64,000 nucleotides of DNA from Microbacterium binotii (GTDB lineage: Bacteria; Actinomycetota; Actinomycetes; Actinomycetales; Microbacteriaceae): the NCBI RefSeq assembly GCF_021398715.1, contig NZ_CP090347.1, forward strand, positions 992,001 to 1,056,000, in the 5' to 3' direction. How positions within the stretch are numbered: the stretch's first letter is position 1; each line of letters starts with the position of its first letter. The notes under the pieces are model-generated. The model did no database searches and had not been told where the DNA came from. It saw only the letters and a program-made list of their open reading frames with translations. Positions 1 through 10,198 of the stretch are shown here, one piece after another. Both the position numbers and the translations under genes were made by a program.

Positions 1-1
1 T

Positions 2-319
2 GCGGCGGCACCGGGCGTCATCGCGGAGCTTGCGATGACCGCCCCGCCCGACGCGACCCTCGTGGTCACGACGCCGGGCGTGCTCGCCCACGTTCCGAGG
101 GACGGGCGGCGACGCATCATCGAGGCGGCTCGGGCATCAGGACGCTGGATCACGATCGACGCACCGGGATTGCACGACGGCTGGAGCGCGCCGATCGAAG
201 CGGCCGCCTGGCCGAAGGATCGCTTCGCGCTGGCGCTGGATGGCGAGGTGCTCGCCGCGGTCGACCCGTTGGGCGCGGCTGTGGAGTGGCGTCCGGATGC
301 GGCGGGCATGCTCGGTTAG
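2..319 (+). CDS. DUF2332-type protein, 3' end only
   Basis: This is the C-terminal part of a protein whose start lies before the window; the reading frame is open from base 2. The last about 100 residues resemble the end of DUF2332 proteins: a TTPGVLAHV strand followed by an FALALDGEVLAAVDPLGA segment. That family is widespread in actinobacteria and has no established biochemical role. The stop is followed within 10 bases by the DUF3263 start, but that gene appears to have its own -10 box inside the gap. The assignment rests on remembered family pattern and only a third of the protein is visible. Confidence 0.6.
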   Translation, partial: AAAPGVIAELAMTAPPDATLVVTTPGVLAHVPRDGRRRIIEAARASGRWITIDAPGLHDGWSAPIEAAAWPKDRFALALDGEVLAAVDPLGAAVEWRPDAAGMLG

Positions 320-328
320 CGTGGCCCT

Positions 329-598
329 GTGCCCGTGCGCGACCCCGCATCCGACGCTCTGAGCGAGCGCGACTCCCAGCTGCTCGCCTTTGAGGCGCGC
401 TGGCTCGGACACACCGGCGCCAAGGAGGAGGCGATCCGCGTCGAACTGCAGCTCACCCCGGCGCGGTACTACCAACTGCTGGGACGGCTGATCGACTCGC
501 AGGCCGCCCTGGCACAGGATCCGCTCCTCGTCGGTCGCCTGCGCCGCATCCGCGACGAGCGTCGGCGTGAGCGCTCGACGGCTCGCCGCGGCGCCTGA
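329..598 (+). CDS. DUF3263 domain protein
   Basis: An 89-residue protein covering the whole DUF3263 domain, with the typical core SERDSQLLAFEARWLGH, then RYYQLLGRLIDSQAAL and an Arg-rich end. The fold looks like a small helix-turn-helix; the function is not established. The GTG start at 329 has no Shine-Dalgarno sequence. Instead TAGCGT (317-322) sits six bases upstream, as expected for a leaderless transcript starting at the GTG. It lies next to a LytR_C membrane protein, a pairing common in related actinobacteria as far as I recall. Confidence 0.8.
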   Translation: MPVRDPASDALSERDSQLLAFEARWLGHTGAKEEAIRVELQLTPARYYQLLGRLIDSQAALAQDPLLVGRLRRIRDERRRERSTARRGA

Positions 599-644
599 GA
601 CCTCGCTCCGCGGGCGGCACGACGCGCTCCGGTAGCATCGTGGG

Positions 645-1247
645 GTGTCCCGAACCCCGCATCCCCGCGACCGCTTCGACGACCTGCCGAACGCCTCGGG
701 GCGTGTCGGAGCCCACCGCGCCGAGAACCCGCGCATGCGGGCGGGCGTGGTCACCCTCTGGGCGATCGTCGTCACGATCGTGCTCATCGCCGCGGGGATC
801 TTCGGGAGCCTGGTGCTCTCCGGGCGGATCGTGCTGGTGCCCTCGCCGACTCCGACGCCGACTCCGACGCCCGAAGTGACGCCCGTCGTCGACATGTCCT
901 TCTCCGTGCTGGTGCTCAACGCGACGCCGGAGACGGGACTCGCAACCACCCTGAAGGACGAGCTCATCGCGAAGGGCTGGGGCGCCGACCTCGTCAACGC
1001 GAGCAGCGCCAGCGCCACCGACTTCCCGCAGACGACGGTCTACTACGCCTTCCCGGGGGACGAGGCGGCGGCCAAGGGTCTCGCCGAGCTCATCGGCGGG
1101 GCGGATGTCGCCGAGAGCACTCAGTACCAGCCGACCGACGACGCCGGCACGGCCGATGTGGACGAGTCGCAGGCGAAACAGCTCACGATCGTGATCGGAC
1201 TGGACCGCACCGCTGCGGGGGCGCCGAGCCCCACTCCGACCCCCTGA
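645..1247 (+). CDS. LytR C-terminal domain membrane protein
   Basis: A 200-residue protein. A short cytoplasmic N-terminus is followed by one membrane helix (about residues 30-55, MRAGVVTLWAIVVTIVLIAA), a Pro/Thr repeat linker (PTPTPTPTP), then a LytR_C domain (about 85-185, beginning FSVLVLNATPETGLATTL). LytR_C domains sit outside the membrane and occur in cell-envelope proteins; this one lacks the LytR-CpsA-Psr catalytic domain, so it is not itself a glycopolymer ligase. The GTG start at 645 is six bases after TAGCAT (633-638), so the mRNA is probably leaderless. A second Pro/Thr stretch ends the protein. Confidence 0.8.
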   Translation: MSRTPHPRDRFDDLPNASGRVGAHRAENPRMRAGVVTLWAIVVTIVLIAAGIFGSLVLSGRIVLVPSPTPTPTPTPEVTPVVDMSFSVLVLNATPETGLATTLKDELIAKGWGADLVNASSASATDFPQTTVYYAFPGDEAAAKGLAELIGGADVAESTQYQPTDDAGTADVDESQAKQLTIVIGLDRTAAGAPSPTPTP

Positions 1248-1382
1248 GGCTCCTCCTCGACGGCCGCGTGTTTCCGCGGCGTAAACAGTTTGCTGCTGCT
1301 GTGTCAACTGTGCCGGATCCGTCGCTTCGACGGTGTTTCGGCTGCATACGATGACTGCGTTCTACAGCATCAGGAGACTCGT

Positions 1383-1586
1383 ATGGCCCAGGGCACCGTC
1401 AAATGGTTCAACGCCGAGAAGGGGTATGGATTCATCACCTCCGGCGACGGTGAGGACGTCTTCGTCCACTACTCAAACATCGACATGACCGGATTCCGCG
1501 TCCTCGAAGAAGGGCAGGCCGTGGAGTTCACGGTCGGCAGCGGACAGAAGGGTCCGCAGGCCGAGTCGGTTCGCATCGTCGCCTGA
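1383..1586 (+). CDS. cspA: Cold-shock protein, CspA family
   Basis: A 67-residue single-domain cold-shock protein that binds single-stranded nucleic acid and acts as an RNA chaperone. It carries both RNA-binding motifs: [11 protein letters not shown] (RNP1-like) and DVFVHYSNI (RNP2-like). The start at 1383 is chosen because the protein then begins [16 protein letters not shown], the family consensus, and because AGGAG (1372-1376) lies six bases before it. The frame stays open upstream to 1290 but that extension matches nothing. A strong hairpin follows the stop. The gene stands alone between the LytR_C gene and groEL. Confidence 0.95.
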   Translation: MAQGTVKWFNAEKGYGFITSGDGEDVFVHYSNIDMTGFRVLEEGQAVEFTVGSGQKGPQAESVRIVA

Positions 1587-1599
1587 GACCCCTACTCGC

Positions 1600-1635
1600 G
1601 AGACCCCCGAGCGCCCGCCGGTGCTCGGGGGTCTC
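1600..1635 (+). terminator. Terminator hairpin after cspA
   Basis: A perfect 13-bp inverted repeat, GAGACCCCCGAGC (1600-1612) with GCTCGGGGGTCTC (1623-1635) around a 10-base loop, begins 13 bases after the cspA stop. There is no U-tract, which is usual for terminators in high-GC actinobacteria. Confidence 0.75.
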
Positions 1636-1706
1636 CTCGTGTGCGCCGCGCTCTCTCGCGGCACTCGCGGCGGCTTGCACTCCCCGGGGGCGAGTGCCAG
1701 AATGGA

Positions 1707-1733
1707 TTAGCACTCGATATCACTGAGTGCTAA
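1707..1733 (+). promoter_or_regulatory. CIRCE operator (HrcA-binding site) for groEL
   Basis: TTAGCACTC (1707-1715), nine bases, then GAGTGCTAA (1725-1733). Both arms match the CIRCE consensus perfectly and the spacer is the standard nine. CIRCE is bound by the heat-shock repressor HrcA. It lies 36 bases before the groEL ATG, so it will be in the 5' leader or overlap the promoter. hrcA itself is not in the window. Confidence 0.97.
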
Positions 1734-3389
<1,656 letters not shown>

Positions 3390-3406
3390 GTCCAGACCTC
3401 ACGAAC

Positions 3407-3440
3407 GGATGCCCCGGCCCCGCAAGGGACCGGGGCATCC
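3407..3440 (+). terminator. Terminator hairpin after groEL
   Basis: GGATGCCCCGG (3407-3417) pairs with CCGGGGCATCC (3430-3440), an 11-bp perfect stem starting 18 bases after the groEL stop. It also lies just beyond the 3' end of the converging WXG100 gene (stop at 3469), so it may serve both strands. Confidence 0.75.
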
Positions 3441-3468
3441 GCCGTTTCCGGTGGGGGGACCGGAGATC

Positions 3469-3756
3469 TCAGCGGAACAGCGTCATGTTCGCCTGCTCCG
3501 CCTCGGTGTAGTGCTGCGCGGCCACGCCGAGCGCCACATGGATGCTCGCGAGGGCGTCCTCCACGGTGCGCTGGGCGGCCCGCCACTGTTCGATCGTGCC
3601 CTGGAACATGCCGGATGCGGCTCCGGTCCACGAGCTCTGGAGCGCGCCCAGCTGCGCGAGCAGCGCGGTGGACTCTCCCTGCAGTCGGTCGATGGTTCCA
3701 CGGATCGCGATGGTCGCTGACGCCACTTGGTCGCTGTCTACGGCGAAGGTCGCCAT
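3469..3756 (-). CDS. WXG100-family protein (ESAT-6-like)
   Basis: A 95-residue helical protein with the family features: two helices joined by SSWTG, where the W-x-G turn is residues 42-44, and no signal peptide. WXG100 proteins are substrates or partners of type VII (ESX) secretion and usually form helical-hairpin dimers. No ESX component or paired WXG100 partner is next to it, so it is an orphan here. The start at 3756 (MATFAVDSDQV) is preferred to longer open-frame options because it gives the standard length; a purine-rich AGAGGGG lies upstream. TAGCGT on the minus strand (3785-3790) is a plausible -10. Confidence 0.85.
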   Translation of the reverse strand: MATFAVDSDQVASATIAIRGTIDRLQGESTALLAQLGALQSSWTGAASGMFQGTIEQWRAAQRTVEDALASIHVALGVAAQHYTEAEQANMTLFR

Positions 3757-3771
3757 GGGGAGCCCCTCTCT

Positions 3772-3786
3772 GTCGGAGACTCCGAC
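3772..3786. promoter_or_regulatory. Palindrome in the leader of the WXG100 gene
   Basis: GTCGGAG-A-CTCCGAC is a perfect 15-base palindrome placed 16 bases before the WXG100 start and touching its likely -10 box (TAGCGT, minus strand, 3785-3790). That position suits a repressor operator or a short leader hairpin. No regulator can be named. Confidence 0.4.
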
Positions 3787-3866
3787 GCTAGAGGCCGCGC
3801 GCTCGGCGTCGCCGTGGCTCTCGCAGCGGATGGGGACCACATGCCGACTCTCATCGGGTGGGGAGA

Positions 3867-5555
3867 TCAGGAGCGCGGGAGATCCGGCAGACGCTCCAAC
3901 GGCTGGGTGTCGATGAGGAGGTGTGCCGAAGCATCCTGGTCGACGGCGAGGGGGAGTGAGACCCGGAAGGTCGCTCCGCCGCCCTCGGAGTCGCGCACTT
4001 CGACGGTGCCTTGCAGCGACTCCACGATGGAGGCGACGATCGACAGACCGAGCCCCGATCCGCCCGTCTCCCGGGCGCGGGAGGTGTCGGCGCGCCAGAA
4101 CCGCTGGAAGATCTGCGTGCGGATCTGCTCCGGAATACCTTCGCCGTGATCGATCACATCGATCCAACCCATGCGGTTCTCGAGGTCCGTGCCCACGCGC
4201 AGCTCGATGGGGGAGTCCGGCGCGGAGAAGCGCTGCGCGTTGCCCAGCAGGTTCGCGACGACCTGACGGATGCGGTTCTCCTCGCCCATGACGACCGGCG
4301 GCATCATCGGGGTGCGCGGATGGAAGGCCACGGGCAGCGGATGCACCTCTCCGGTGTCGCCGCCGTCGCGCGAGCGTCGTCGCAGGCGCGCAGCCAGGGT
4401 GATCGCGGCCGTGGGAACGGCGCCGCGCCGCCGCGGCGGCACATCTGCGGGTGCCTGCGGTGAGGCCGAGACCGGGGGCGTCCGCAGCGGCTCGGGGGCG
4501 GCCGCGGTCGTATCGATCACGCTCACGCTGCGCTGCGGGGCCGAGGCGCCGACATCCAGTGCCGCATCGCGGGCGATCGGACGGAGGTCCACGGGTGCGA
4601 GCACGAGATCGCGCTTCTCATCGAGGCGCGCGAGGGCCAGAAGATCCTCGACCATGGAGGTCATGCGCATGGCCTCCTTCTCGATGCGCTCCATCGCCTG
4701 CGCGGTCGCTTCCGCATCCGGGATCGCGCCCATCCGGTAGAGCTCCGCGTAGCCGCGCACGGTCACGAGGGGCGTGCGCAACTCGTGGCTCGCGTCTCCG
4801 ATGAACCGGCGCATCTGGCGCACGGTGGCGTCGCGCTGCGAGATCGCCGCATCGACGCGCCCGAGCATCGTGTTGATGGCGCGCTTGAGTCGGCCGACCT
4901 CGGTGGTGTCCGGCTCGATGTCGGTCATGCGCTGACTGAAGTCGCCGCCGGCGATCGCATCGGCCGTGCGCTCCACCTGCCCGAGGCTGCGGAAGGTGAG
5001 GGTCACGACCCAGCGGATGAGGAAGGCGCTCGCGATCACGATGACCAGCGCCAGGATCGCGTAGATGCCGAGATAGGTGGCGACGATCCGCTCCGTCGGC
5101 CCGGTGGGCACAGCTACCAGTTGCACGACGGTCGCATTGGTCCCCTCCACCGGCGTCACGATGACCGTCGCGCGGAAGTGGGAGTTGTTGCTGCCGTCGA
5201 GCGTCGTGACGGTGTCCTGGTCGATGTAGGCGCGATCGCAGGGATAGGTGTCGGGAAGCACCGGCGCCGTGGACGCGTCCTGGCCTCCTGCGACCGCGAG
5301 CCGAGCACCCTCCGCCGTGCAGGCGTACAGGGCCACCGTGTACGCGGTGCCGCCGGCTTCCTCCCTCGGCGCGAACTCGAGCGTGCCGTCGGCGTCGATC
5401 GTGGCCTCCACCAGCGCGCTCGCGATCGCCGACTGAGCCACCTGTTTGAGGTTCTGGTCGAGGTTCGTCAGCAGTGTCGTGCGCAGGAACACCATGGTTC
5501 CCAGACCGGCCGCCAGAAGGCCGATGACGAGGACCGCCACCGTCACTCCGGTCAC
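3867..5555 (-). CDS. Two-component sensor histidine kinase
   Basis: A 562-residue membrane kinase. Order: TM1 (about 5-25), an extracytoplasmic sensor region, TM2 (about 160-185), HAMP, the phospho-acceptor H box (GDASHELRTPLV, His near 255), then the N box (VVANLLGNAQRF), G1 (DHGEGIPEQ) and G2 (GGSGLGLS). A Pro/Arg-rich stretch of about 65 residues (about 345-410) separates the HisKA part from the ATPase core and is not part of the usual fold. The response-regulator gene lies 75 bases upstream. The GTG at 5555 is the first standard start, yet the frame reads on upstream as a plausible basic tail (SLRAKVTG before TM1) with no ATG, GTG or TTG, so the true start is uncertain. Confidence 0.9.
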   Translation of the reverse strand: MTGVTVAVLVIGLLAAGLGTMVFLRTTLLTNLDQNLKQVAQSAIASALVEATIDADGTLEFAPREEAGGTAYTVALYACTAEGARLAVAGGQDASTAPVLPDTYPCDRAYIDQDTVTTLDGSNNSHFRATVIVTPVEGTNATVVQLVAVPTGPTERIVATYLGIYAILALVIVIASAFLIRWVVTLTFRSLGQVERTADAIAGGDFSQRMTDIEPDTTEVGRLKRAINTMLGRVDAAISQRDATVRQMRRFIGDASHELRTPLVTVRGYAELYRMGAIPDAEATAQAMERIEKEAMRMTSMVEDLLALARLDEKRDLVLAPVDLRPIARDAALDVGASAPQRSVSVIDTTAAAPEPLRTPPVSASPQAPADVPPRRRGAVPTAAITLAARLRRRSRDGGDTGEVHPLPVAFHPRTPMMPPVVMGEENRIRQVVANLLGNAQRFSAPDSPIELRVGTDLENRMGWIDVIDHGEGIPEQIRTQIFQRFWRADTSRARETGGSGLGLSIVASIVESLQGTVEVRDSEGGGATFRVSLPLAVDQDASAHLLIDTQPLERLPDLPRS

Positions 5556-5629
5556 CTTGGCGCGCAGGCTGATCCCGCGCCACCAGCGCGTGACGCTGTC
5601 GCTCTCGGTGCCCAGGTCGCGCTCCGGTG

Positions 5630-6316
5630 TCAGGACTTGGTCTTCAGCATGTAGCCGAAGCCGCGCTTGGTCTGGATGAGGGGCTCGGAGGAGTGCGGGT
5701 CGATCTTGCGACGCAGGTACGAGATGTAGCTCTCGACGATGCCCGCGTCGCCGTTGAAGTCGTACTCCCAGACGTGATCGAGGATCTGCGCCTTGGACAG
5801 CACCCGGTTCGGGTTGAGCATGAGGTAGCGCAGCAGCTTGAACTCGGTCGGGCTCAGCTCGATCTGCGCGTCACCCACGTAGACGTCGTGGGTGTCCTGG
5901 TCCATGGTGATCTCGCCGGCACGGATCACGGACTCCTCGTCCGCCTGCATCGTGCGGCGCAGGATCGCCTGGATACGGGCGACGATCTCATCGAGCGAGA
6001 ACGGCTTGGTGACGTAGTCGTCGCCACCGGCGTTCAGTCCGGTGATCTTGTCCTCCGTGTCGTCCTTCGCGGTGAGGAACAGGATCGGAGCGGTGTATCC
6101 GGCCTCGCGGAGGCGCTTGGTCACGCTGAAGCCGTTCATGTCGGGCAGCATGACATCGAGCACGATGAGATCCGGCTCCTCCTCGAGGACGGCCGAGATC
6201 GTCTGTGCCCCGTTGGAGACGGCGCGAACCTGGAAACCGGCGAACTTGAGACTCGTGATGAGCAGGTCGCGGATGTTCGGTTCGTCGTCGACGACGAGGA
6301 TGCGCGGTGCGGTCAT
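5630..6316 (-). CDS. Response regulator, OmpR/PhoB family
   Basis: A 228-residue two-domain regulator. The receiver domain (about 5-115) has the acidic pair in VVDDEP, the phospho-acceptor Asp in DLIVLDVMLPD (near 54) and the conserved Lys in VTKPFS. The C-terminal winged-helix domain (about 130-225) has the typical ESYISYLRRKID recognition helix. It is the cognate partner of the downstream kinase. The start at 6316 has CATAAT six bases before it (6323-6328 on the plus strand), so the transcript is probably leaderless. No specific regulon can be inferred. Confidence 0.95.
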   Translation of the reverse strand: MTAPRILVVDDEPNIRDLLITSLKFAGFQVRAVSNGAQTISAVLEEEPDLIVLDVMLPDMNGFSVTKRLREAGYTAPILFLTAKDDTEDKITGLNAGGDDYVTKPFSLDEIVARIQAILRRTMQADEESVIRAGEITMDQDTHDVYVGDAQIELSPTEFKLLRYLMLNPNRVLSKAQILDHVWEYDFNGDAGIVESYISYLRRKIDPHSSEPLIQTKRGFGYMLKTKS

Positions 6317-6372
6317 AGGCCCATTATGGTGACCGATTCGGTGGGATGGCTGGATGCGGGCATTCCGGCGGG

Positions 6373-8034
6373 TCAGCGCGTTGCGGCCAGCAGGTCGTCC
6401 GCATCCAGAATCGTGTAGCTGTAGCCCTGTTCGGCGAGGAAGCGCTGACGGTTCTGCGCGAAGTCCTGATCGACGGTGTCGCGGGCGATGAGCGTGTAGA
6501 AGCTGGCCGTGTGGCCGTTGCTCTTCGGACGCAGCAGGCGCCCGAGGCGCTGCGCCTCCTCCTGGCGCGACCCGAACGACCCGGAGACCTGGATCGCCAC
6601 CGAGGCATCCGGCAGGTCGACCGAGAAGTTGGCGACCTTCGAGACCACGAGCAACGGCACCGTGCCCTCGCGGAAGGCCTGATAGAGCTGTTCGCGCTCG
6701 TCGACCGGCGTCGCGCCGGTGATTTTCGGGGCGCCGAGCGCATCGGCGATGATGTCGATCTGGTCGAGGTACTGACCGATCACGAGGATCTGCTCGTCGC
6801 TGTGCCGCGCGGCGAGCGCACGGACGACATCGATCTTCGCCGGGGCCGTGGCGGCCAGACGGTAACGGTCCTCGTCGACGGCTGCGGCGTATTCGAGTCG
6901 TTCGTCGGCGGGCAGGTCGACGCGCACCTCGAAGCAGGCGGCGGGGGAGATGAAGCCCTGGGCCTCGATCTCCTTCCAGGGCGCGTCGAAGCGCTTGGGG
7001 CCGATGAGGCTGAAGACGTCACCCTCGCGGCCGTCTTCGCGCACGAGTGTCGCGGTGAGGCCGAGCCGCCGGCGAGCCTGTAGATCGGCGGTCAGCTTGA
7101 ACACGGGCGCCGGCAGCAGGTGCACCTCGTCGTAGACCACCAGGCCCCAGTCCAGCGCGTCGAGCAGTGCGAGGTGGGCGTACTCGCCCTTCCGCTTCGC
7201 CGTGAGGATCTGATAGGTCGCGATCGTGACGGGCTTGACCTCTTTGACCTGGCCCGAGTACTCGCCGATCTCCTCCGGGGTGAGCGTCGTGCGCTTGAGC
7301 AGTTCGTCGCGCCACTGCCGCGCGCTGACCGCGTTGGTCACGAGGATGAGCGTCGTGGTCTTGGTGTCGGCCATCGCGGCCGCCCCGACGAGAGTCTTGC
7401 CCGCGCCGCAGGGGAGCACGACGACGCCGGAGCCGCCCTCCGTGAAGATGTCCACGGCCTGGCGCTGGTACGGACGCAGCGACCAGTCCGTCTCTTCGAG
7501 GTCGATCGGATGCGGGGTGCCGGGGGTGTACCCAGCAAGGTCCTCTGCGGGCCAGCCGATCTTCAACAGTTCCTGCTTGATCTGGCCCCGTGCCCAGGCG
7601 TCGATCACGTGGACACCGGGGGAGGGATGCGCGATGAGGAGGGGCTGGATGCGCTTGTTGCGGGAGACCTCGGCGAGCACGGCCGCATCCGTCGAGCGCA
7701 GCAGAAGCGCGTCGTCGTCGTCGCCGTACGGCCCGCGCTCGATCACGAGGCGCCCGTAGCGGCCCACGGTCTCTCGGATGTCGGTGGCGACCGACGGCGG
7801 TACGGGGAAGCGCGACCAGCGGTCGAGGGTGTCGAGCATGTCCTGCGCGTCGTGGCCGGCGGCGCGGGCGTTCCACAGCCCGAGACGCGTGATGCGGTAG
7901 GTGTGGATGTGCTCCGGAGCGCGCTCGAGTTCGGCGAAGACGGCGAGCTCGTGCCGTGCGTTCTCGGACTCGGGGTGGGCGACTTCGAGCAGAACCGTGC
8001 GATCGCTCTGGACGATCAGGGGGCCGTCGGACAT
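6373..8034 (-). CDS. XPB-type DNA repair helicase
   Basis: A 553-residue superfamily 2 helicase of the XPB/ERCC3 type found in many actinobacteria. An N-terminal XPB damage-recognition-like domain (about 1-150) precedes the helicase core: Walker A PCGAGKTLVG (near 206), DEVH box in VVYDEVHLLP (near 300), and motif VI EEAQRLGRLLRP. The gene follows, on the same strand and 47 bases downstream, a helicase-associated protein that is its usual partner. Bacterial XPB unwinds DNA 3'-5'; its repair role is inferred from the family. TAAACT eight bases before the start may be the -10 box of a leaderless or nearly leaderless promoter. Confidence 0.93.
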   Translation of the reverse strand: MSDGPLIVQSDRTVLLEVAHPESENARHELAVFAELERAPEHIHTYRITRLGLWNARAAGHDAQDMLDTLDRWSRFPVPPSVATDIRETVGRYGRLVIERGPYGDDDDALLLRSTDAAVLAEVSRNKRIQPLLIAHPSPGVHVIDAWARGQIKQELLKIGWPAEDLAGYTPGTPHPIDLEETDWSLRPYQRQAVDIFTEGGSGVVVLPCGAGKTLVGAAAMADTKTTTLILVTNAVSARQWRDELLKRTTLTPEEIGEYSGQVKEVKPVTIATYQILTAKRKGEYAHLALLDALDWGLVVYDEVHLLPAPVFKLTADLQARRRLGLTATLVREDGREGDVFSLIGPKRFDAPWKEIEAQGFISPAACFEVRVDLPADERLEYAAAVDEDRYRLAATAPAKIDVVRALAARHSDEQILVIGQYLDQIDIIADALGAPKITGATPVDEREQLYQAFREGTVPLLVVSKVANFSVDLPDASVAIQVSGSFGSRQEEAQRLGRLLRPKSNGHTASFYTLIARDTVDQDFAQNRQRFLAEQGYSYTILDADDLLAATR

Positions 8035-8081
8035 AACCGTCGAGTTTACCGGCGTGGCGGCGGATGCGGGTCGGCTCGCCG

Positions 8082-9809
8082 TCAGCGCGGACTCACCGAG
8101 ACGATGCTCGTCATCGGCAGGGTGCGTTCGACGTCGGCGGCGCGGTCGAGCCCGCGAAGACGCCCGCCGCCGAGGCCTGTCGCCTCGAGCGCGAAGACTT
8201 TCGTCGAACCGTCGGGCAGCCTCACGGTGACGTCGATCGCCGCGCGGGCACGCACGGCCTGTTCGAGCTCGCGTTCGAGCCAGGCGGCGTCCGCGTCTCC
8301 GGATTGCGCACCGCGCAGCGCCGCGATGAGTGCCCCGTACTGTTCGCTTGGGGGCGGCTCGGTCACGGCCTGCCGCGTCGCTCGTCGCACCACCCGCTCG
8401 AGCTGATCGTTCTCGTCGACGGCGACCACGGGGTAGCGCGCATCGACCAGGGACCAGTAGACGGCATCCCGCCCGGCGCGTGAGACGAGGGCGCCCTCGT
8501 GCTCGACCAGACCGACGGGGCGCAGCGACTGGTCGACGGCGATGGTGGCGAGCAGCTGCGGGGACGCGCTGCGCACCACTGTGCGGCCTGTGGCCGTATC
8601 CGTGCCCACGCGGATCGCGCCATGGCGTGCGGCGGTCGTATCGATGAGATACGCCAGCGGCTGAGGGATGCCGGTGAGCGAGATTCCGCTCAGGAAGGCG
8701 TGCACGGACTCAGCGCTCTCGCCGCCGCTCATCGCGGCCGTCAACGACTCGGCTGTGAAGCGATAGGTCGAGGCCTGCGCCCTGGTCTCGCGTGCCGCCA
8801 TCCGCCGCAGCCGCTGCTCGAGCCGCGGCGCGAGCGGACCGGGCGAGATCGCGGAGAGGTCGGCCTGCAGGTAGATCTTGTCAACTTCCGGAGGCAGCGC
8901 CTCCGCCAGCGAGCGGGTGTCGACGGTGCCGGTGCTCGACAGCTGCGCCGTCCAGGGCAGCAGACCGTCCTCGGCGAGGACGCCCCACAGCACCCCCCTG
9001 CGCACCAGTGCCGCAGCCTGTTCCGGCCACTCGGGATCGAGGCGGTAGACGCCCTGCCACGCCGGGGGTGGGAGGAAGCCGCCCTCTGGCGTGCGAAGAG
9101 CCTCCGGAAGAGCGCGTACGTACGCCGTCGCGACCTGTCCCCACCGTTCGCTCGTGCCCGCGTCGAGCCACTCGGGTGCCGCATCCGTCACCTGCCAGCT
9201 GCGATCCTCGTCGCTGAGCAACCCCGCGTCGGCCCCGAGGAGGATCAGATCCTCGAGCTGCTCCGCCGAGGCGACTGCGCCGTCGTCGACGAGCCGGCGG
9301 CGTTCGGTCGCGCTGACCGCGCCGGCGCCCGTGCGCGACAGGGGAGCGGACGCGGCCGCGAGCAGGATGTCGGCGAGCGAGGCGACCTGCTCGAAAGCGC
9401 GCTCCGCCGCCGCCGCGACGCTCTGCGGATCTGCGGGGGCGAGCGGGCTCACCTCCGGCGACGCGAACGCCTCGGACCCGGCGCGTTCGGCCAGTCGTGA
9501 CCGCACCGCCTGGAACGGCATGCCGTCGGCATCGAGCAGGGCGCGGGATGCGAGCGCCGCCCGCAGGGGCGGGGTGACAGGCTCCGACTTCGCCGAGGCG
9601 AGGGCGGCGAGTTCCGGTGCGGCCAGTCGTATCAGGGCGCGATCGACGCTGGCGTCGCTGAGAAGAGTCGCCGCGACGTCGAAGAAGTCCTGCGCGGGAG
9701 TCGATGGCGCGAGTCTGCGGGCGGCGAAGAGCTGGGCCAACTCCTCATCGCCGGACGCGGCAAGCAGCGACGCCAGCGCGCGTTCGTCCGAGGGGCCCGC
9801 CACCGTCAC
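8082..9809 (-). CDS. Helicase-associated (XPB/Ssl2-like) domain protein
   Basis: A 575-residue protein rich in Ala, Arg and Glu that has no Walker A motif, so it is not itself a helicase. It matches the helicase C-terminal-like proteins that sit next to XPB in actinobacteria. An XPB-associated segment lies roughly at 330-470 (YRFTAESLTAAMSGG, FLSGISLTGIPQPLAYLI) followed by a small C-terminal beta domain. The GTG start at 9809 overlaps the stop of the upstream membrane-protein gene by four bases (GTGA), so the three genes are probably one operon ending with XPB. A role as a partner of XPB is inferred from position. Confidence 0.8.
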   Translation of the reverse strand: MTVAGPSDERALASLLAASGDEELAQLFAARRLAPSTPAQDFFDVAATLLSDASVDRALIRLAAPELAALASAKSEPVTPPLRAALASRALLDADGMPFQAVRSRLAERAGSEAFASPEVSPLAPADPQSVAAAAERAFEQVASLADILLAAASAPLSRTGAGAVSATERRRLVDDGAVASAEQLEDLILLGADAGLLSDEDRSWQVTDAAPEWLDAGTSERWGQVATAYVRALPEALRTPEGGFLPPPAWQGVYRLDPEWPEQAAALVRRGVLWGVLAEDGLLPWTAQLSSTGTVDTRSLAEALPPEVDKIYLQADLSAISPGPLAPRLEQRLRRMAARETRAQASTYRFTAESLTAAMSGGESAESVHAFLSGISLTGIPQPLAYLIDTTAARHGAIRVGTDTATGRTVVRSASPQLLATIAVDQSLRPVGLVEHEGALVSRAGRDAVYWSLVDARYPVVAVDENDQLERVVRRATRQAVTEPPPSEQYGALIAALRGAQSGDADAAWLERELEQAVRARAAIDVTVRLPDGSTKVFALEATGLGGGRLRGLDRAADVERTLPMTSIVSVSPR

Positions 9810-10081
9810 CCGGCTCGGTTCGCCCGAGCCCTTCTGATGAAGGCGCGGATGATGACGGTGAGCATGAGCACGAACGCCAGCGGGGGAGCGATGTAGACGA
9901 CGGCGCTCACGGCCGGCCAGATGCCCGTGCCGTAGTCCTCGTGGGTGAGGCCCATCGCCGTGCTGATCATGATCGACAGGAACGACAGCACCGACAGCGC
10001 GAGCAGCCCCAGCGCCATGAACGCGAGGATGCGGTCGAGGCGGCTGACCGGGAGGTCGCTGTCGGGCGTGGGCTTGCTCAT
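9806..10081 (-). CDS. Small two-helix membrane protein
   Basis: A 91-residue protein with two predicted membrane helices (about 20-42 and 60-82) and a basic C-terminal tail (RAFIRRARANRAG). I do not recognise a named family. An alternative ATG two codons upstream (10087) is equally possible; longer open frames reach to 10696 but run through the cold-shock gene on the other strand. Its stop overlaps the next gene (GTGA), which suggests translational coupling to the helicase-associated protein and XPB. Confidence 0.75.
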   Translation of the reverse strand: MSKPTPDSDLPVSRLDRILAFMALGLLALSVLSFLSIMISTAMGLTHEDYGTGIWPAVSAVVYIAPPLAFVLMLTVIIRAFIRRARANRAG

Positions 10082-10198
10082 CCGCATCAGCCTATCGCCT
10101 CGGCGGGGGTGTCGTAGGCTGGAACCAGGGGATCTTCCGATCCGCGTTCCGTCGCGCCCGCGAACGATTTCCGGGTGCAGAGCAGCAGCGAGGTGTCC

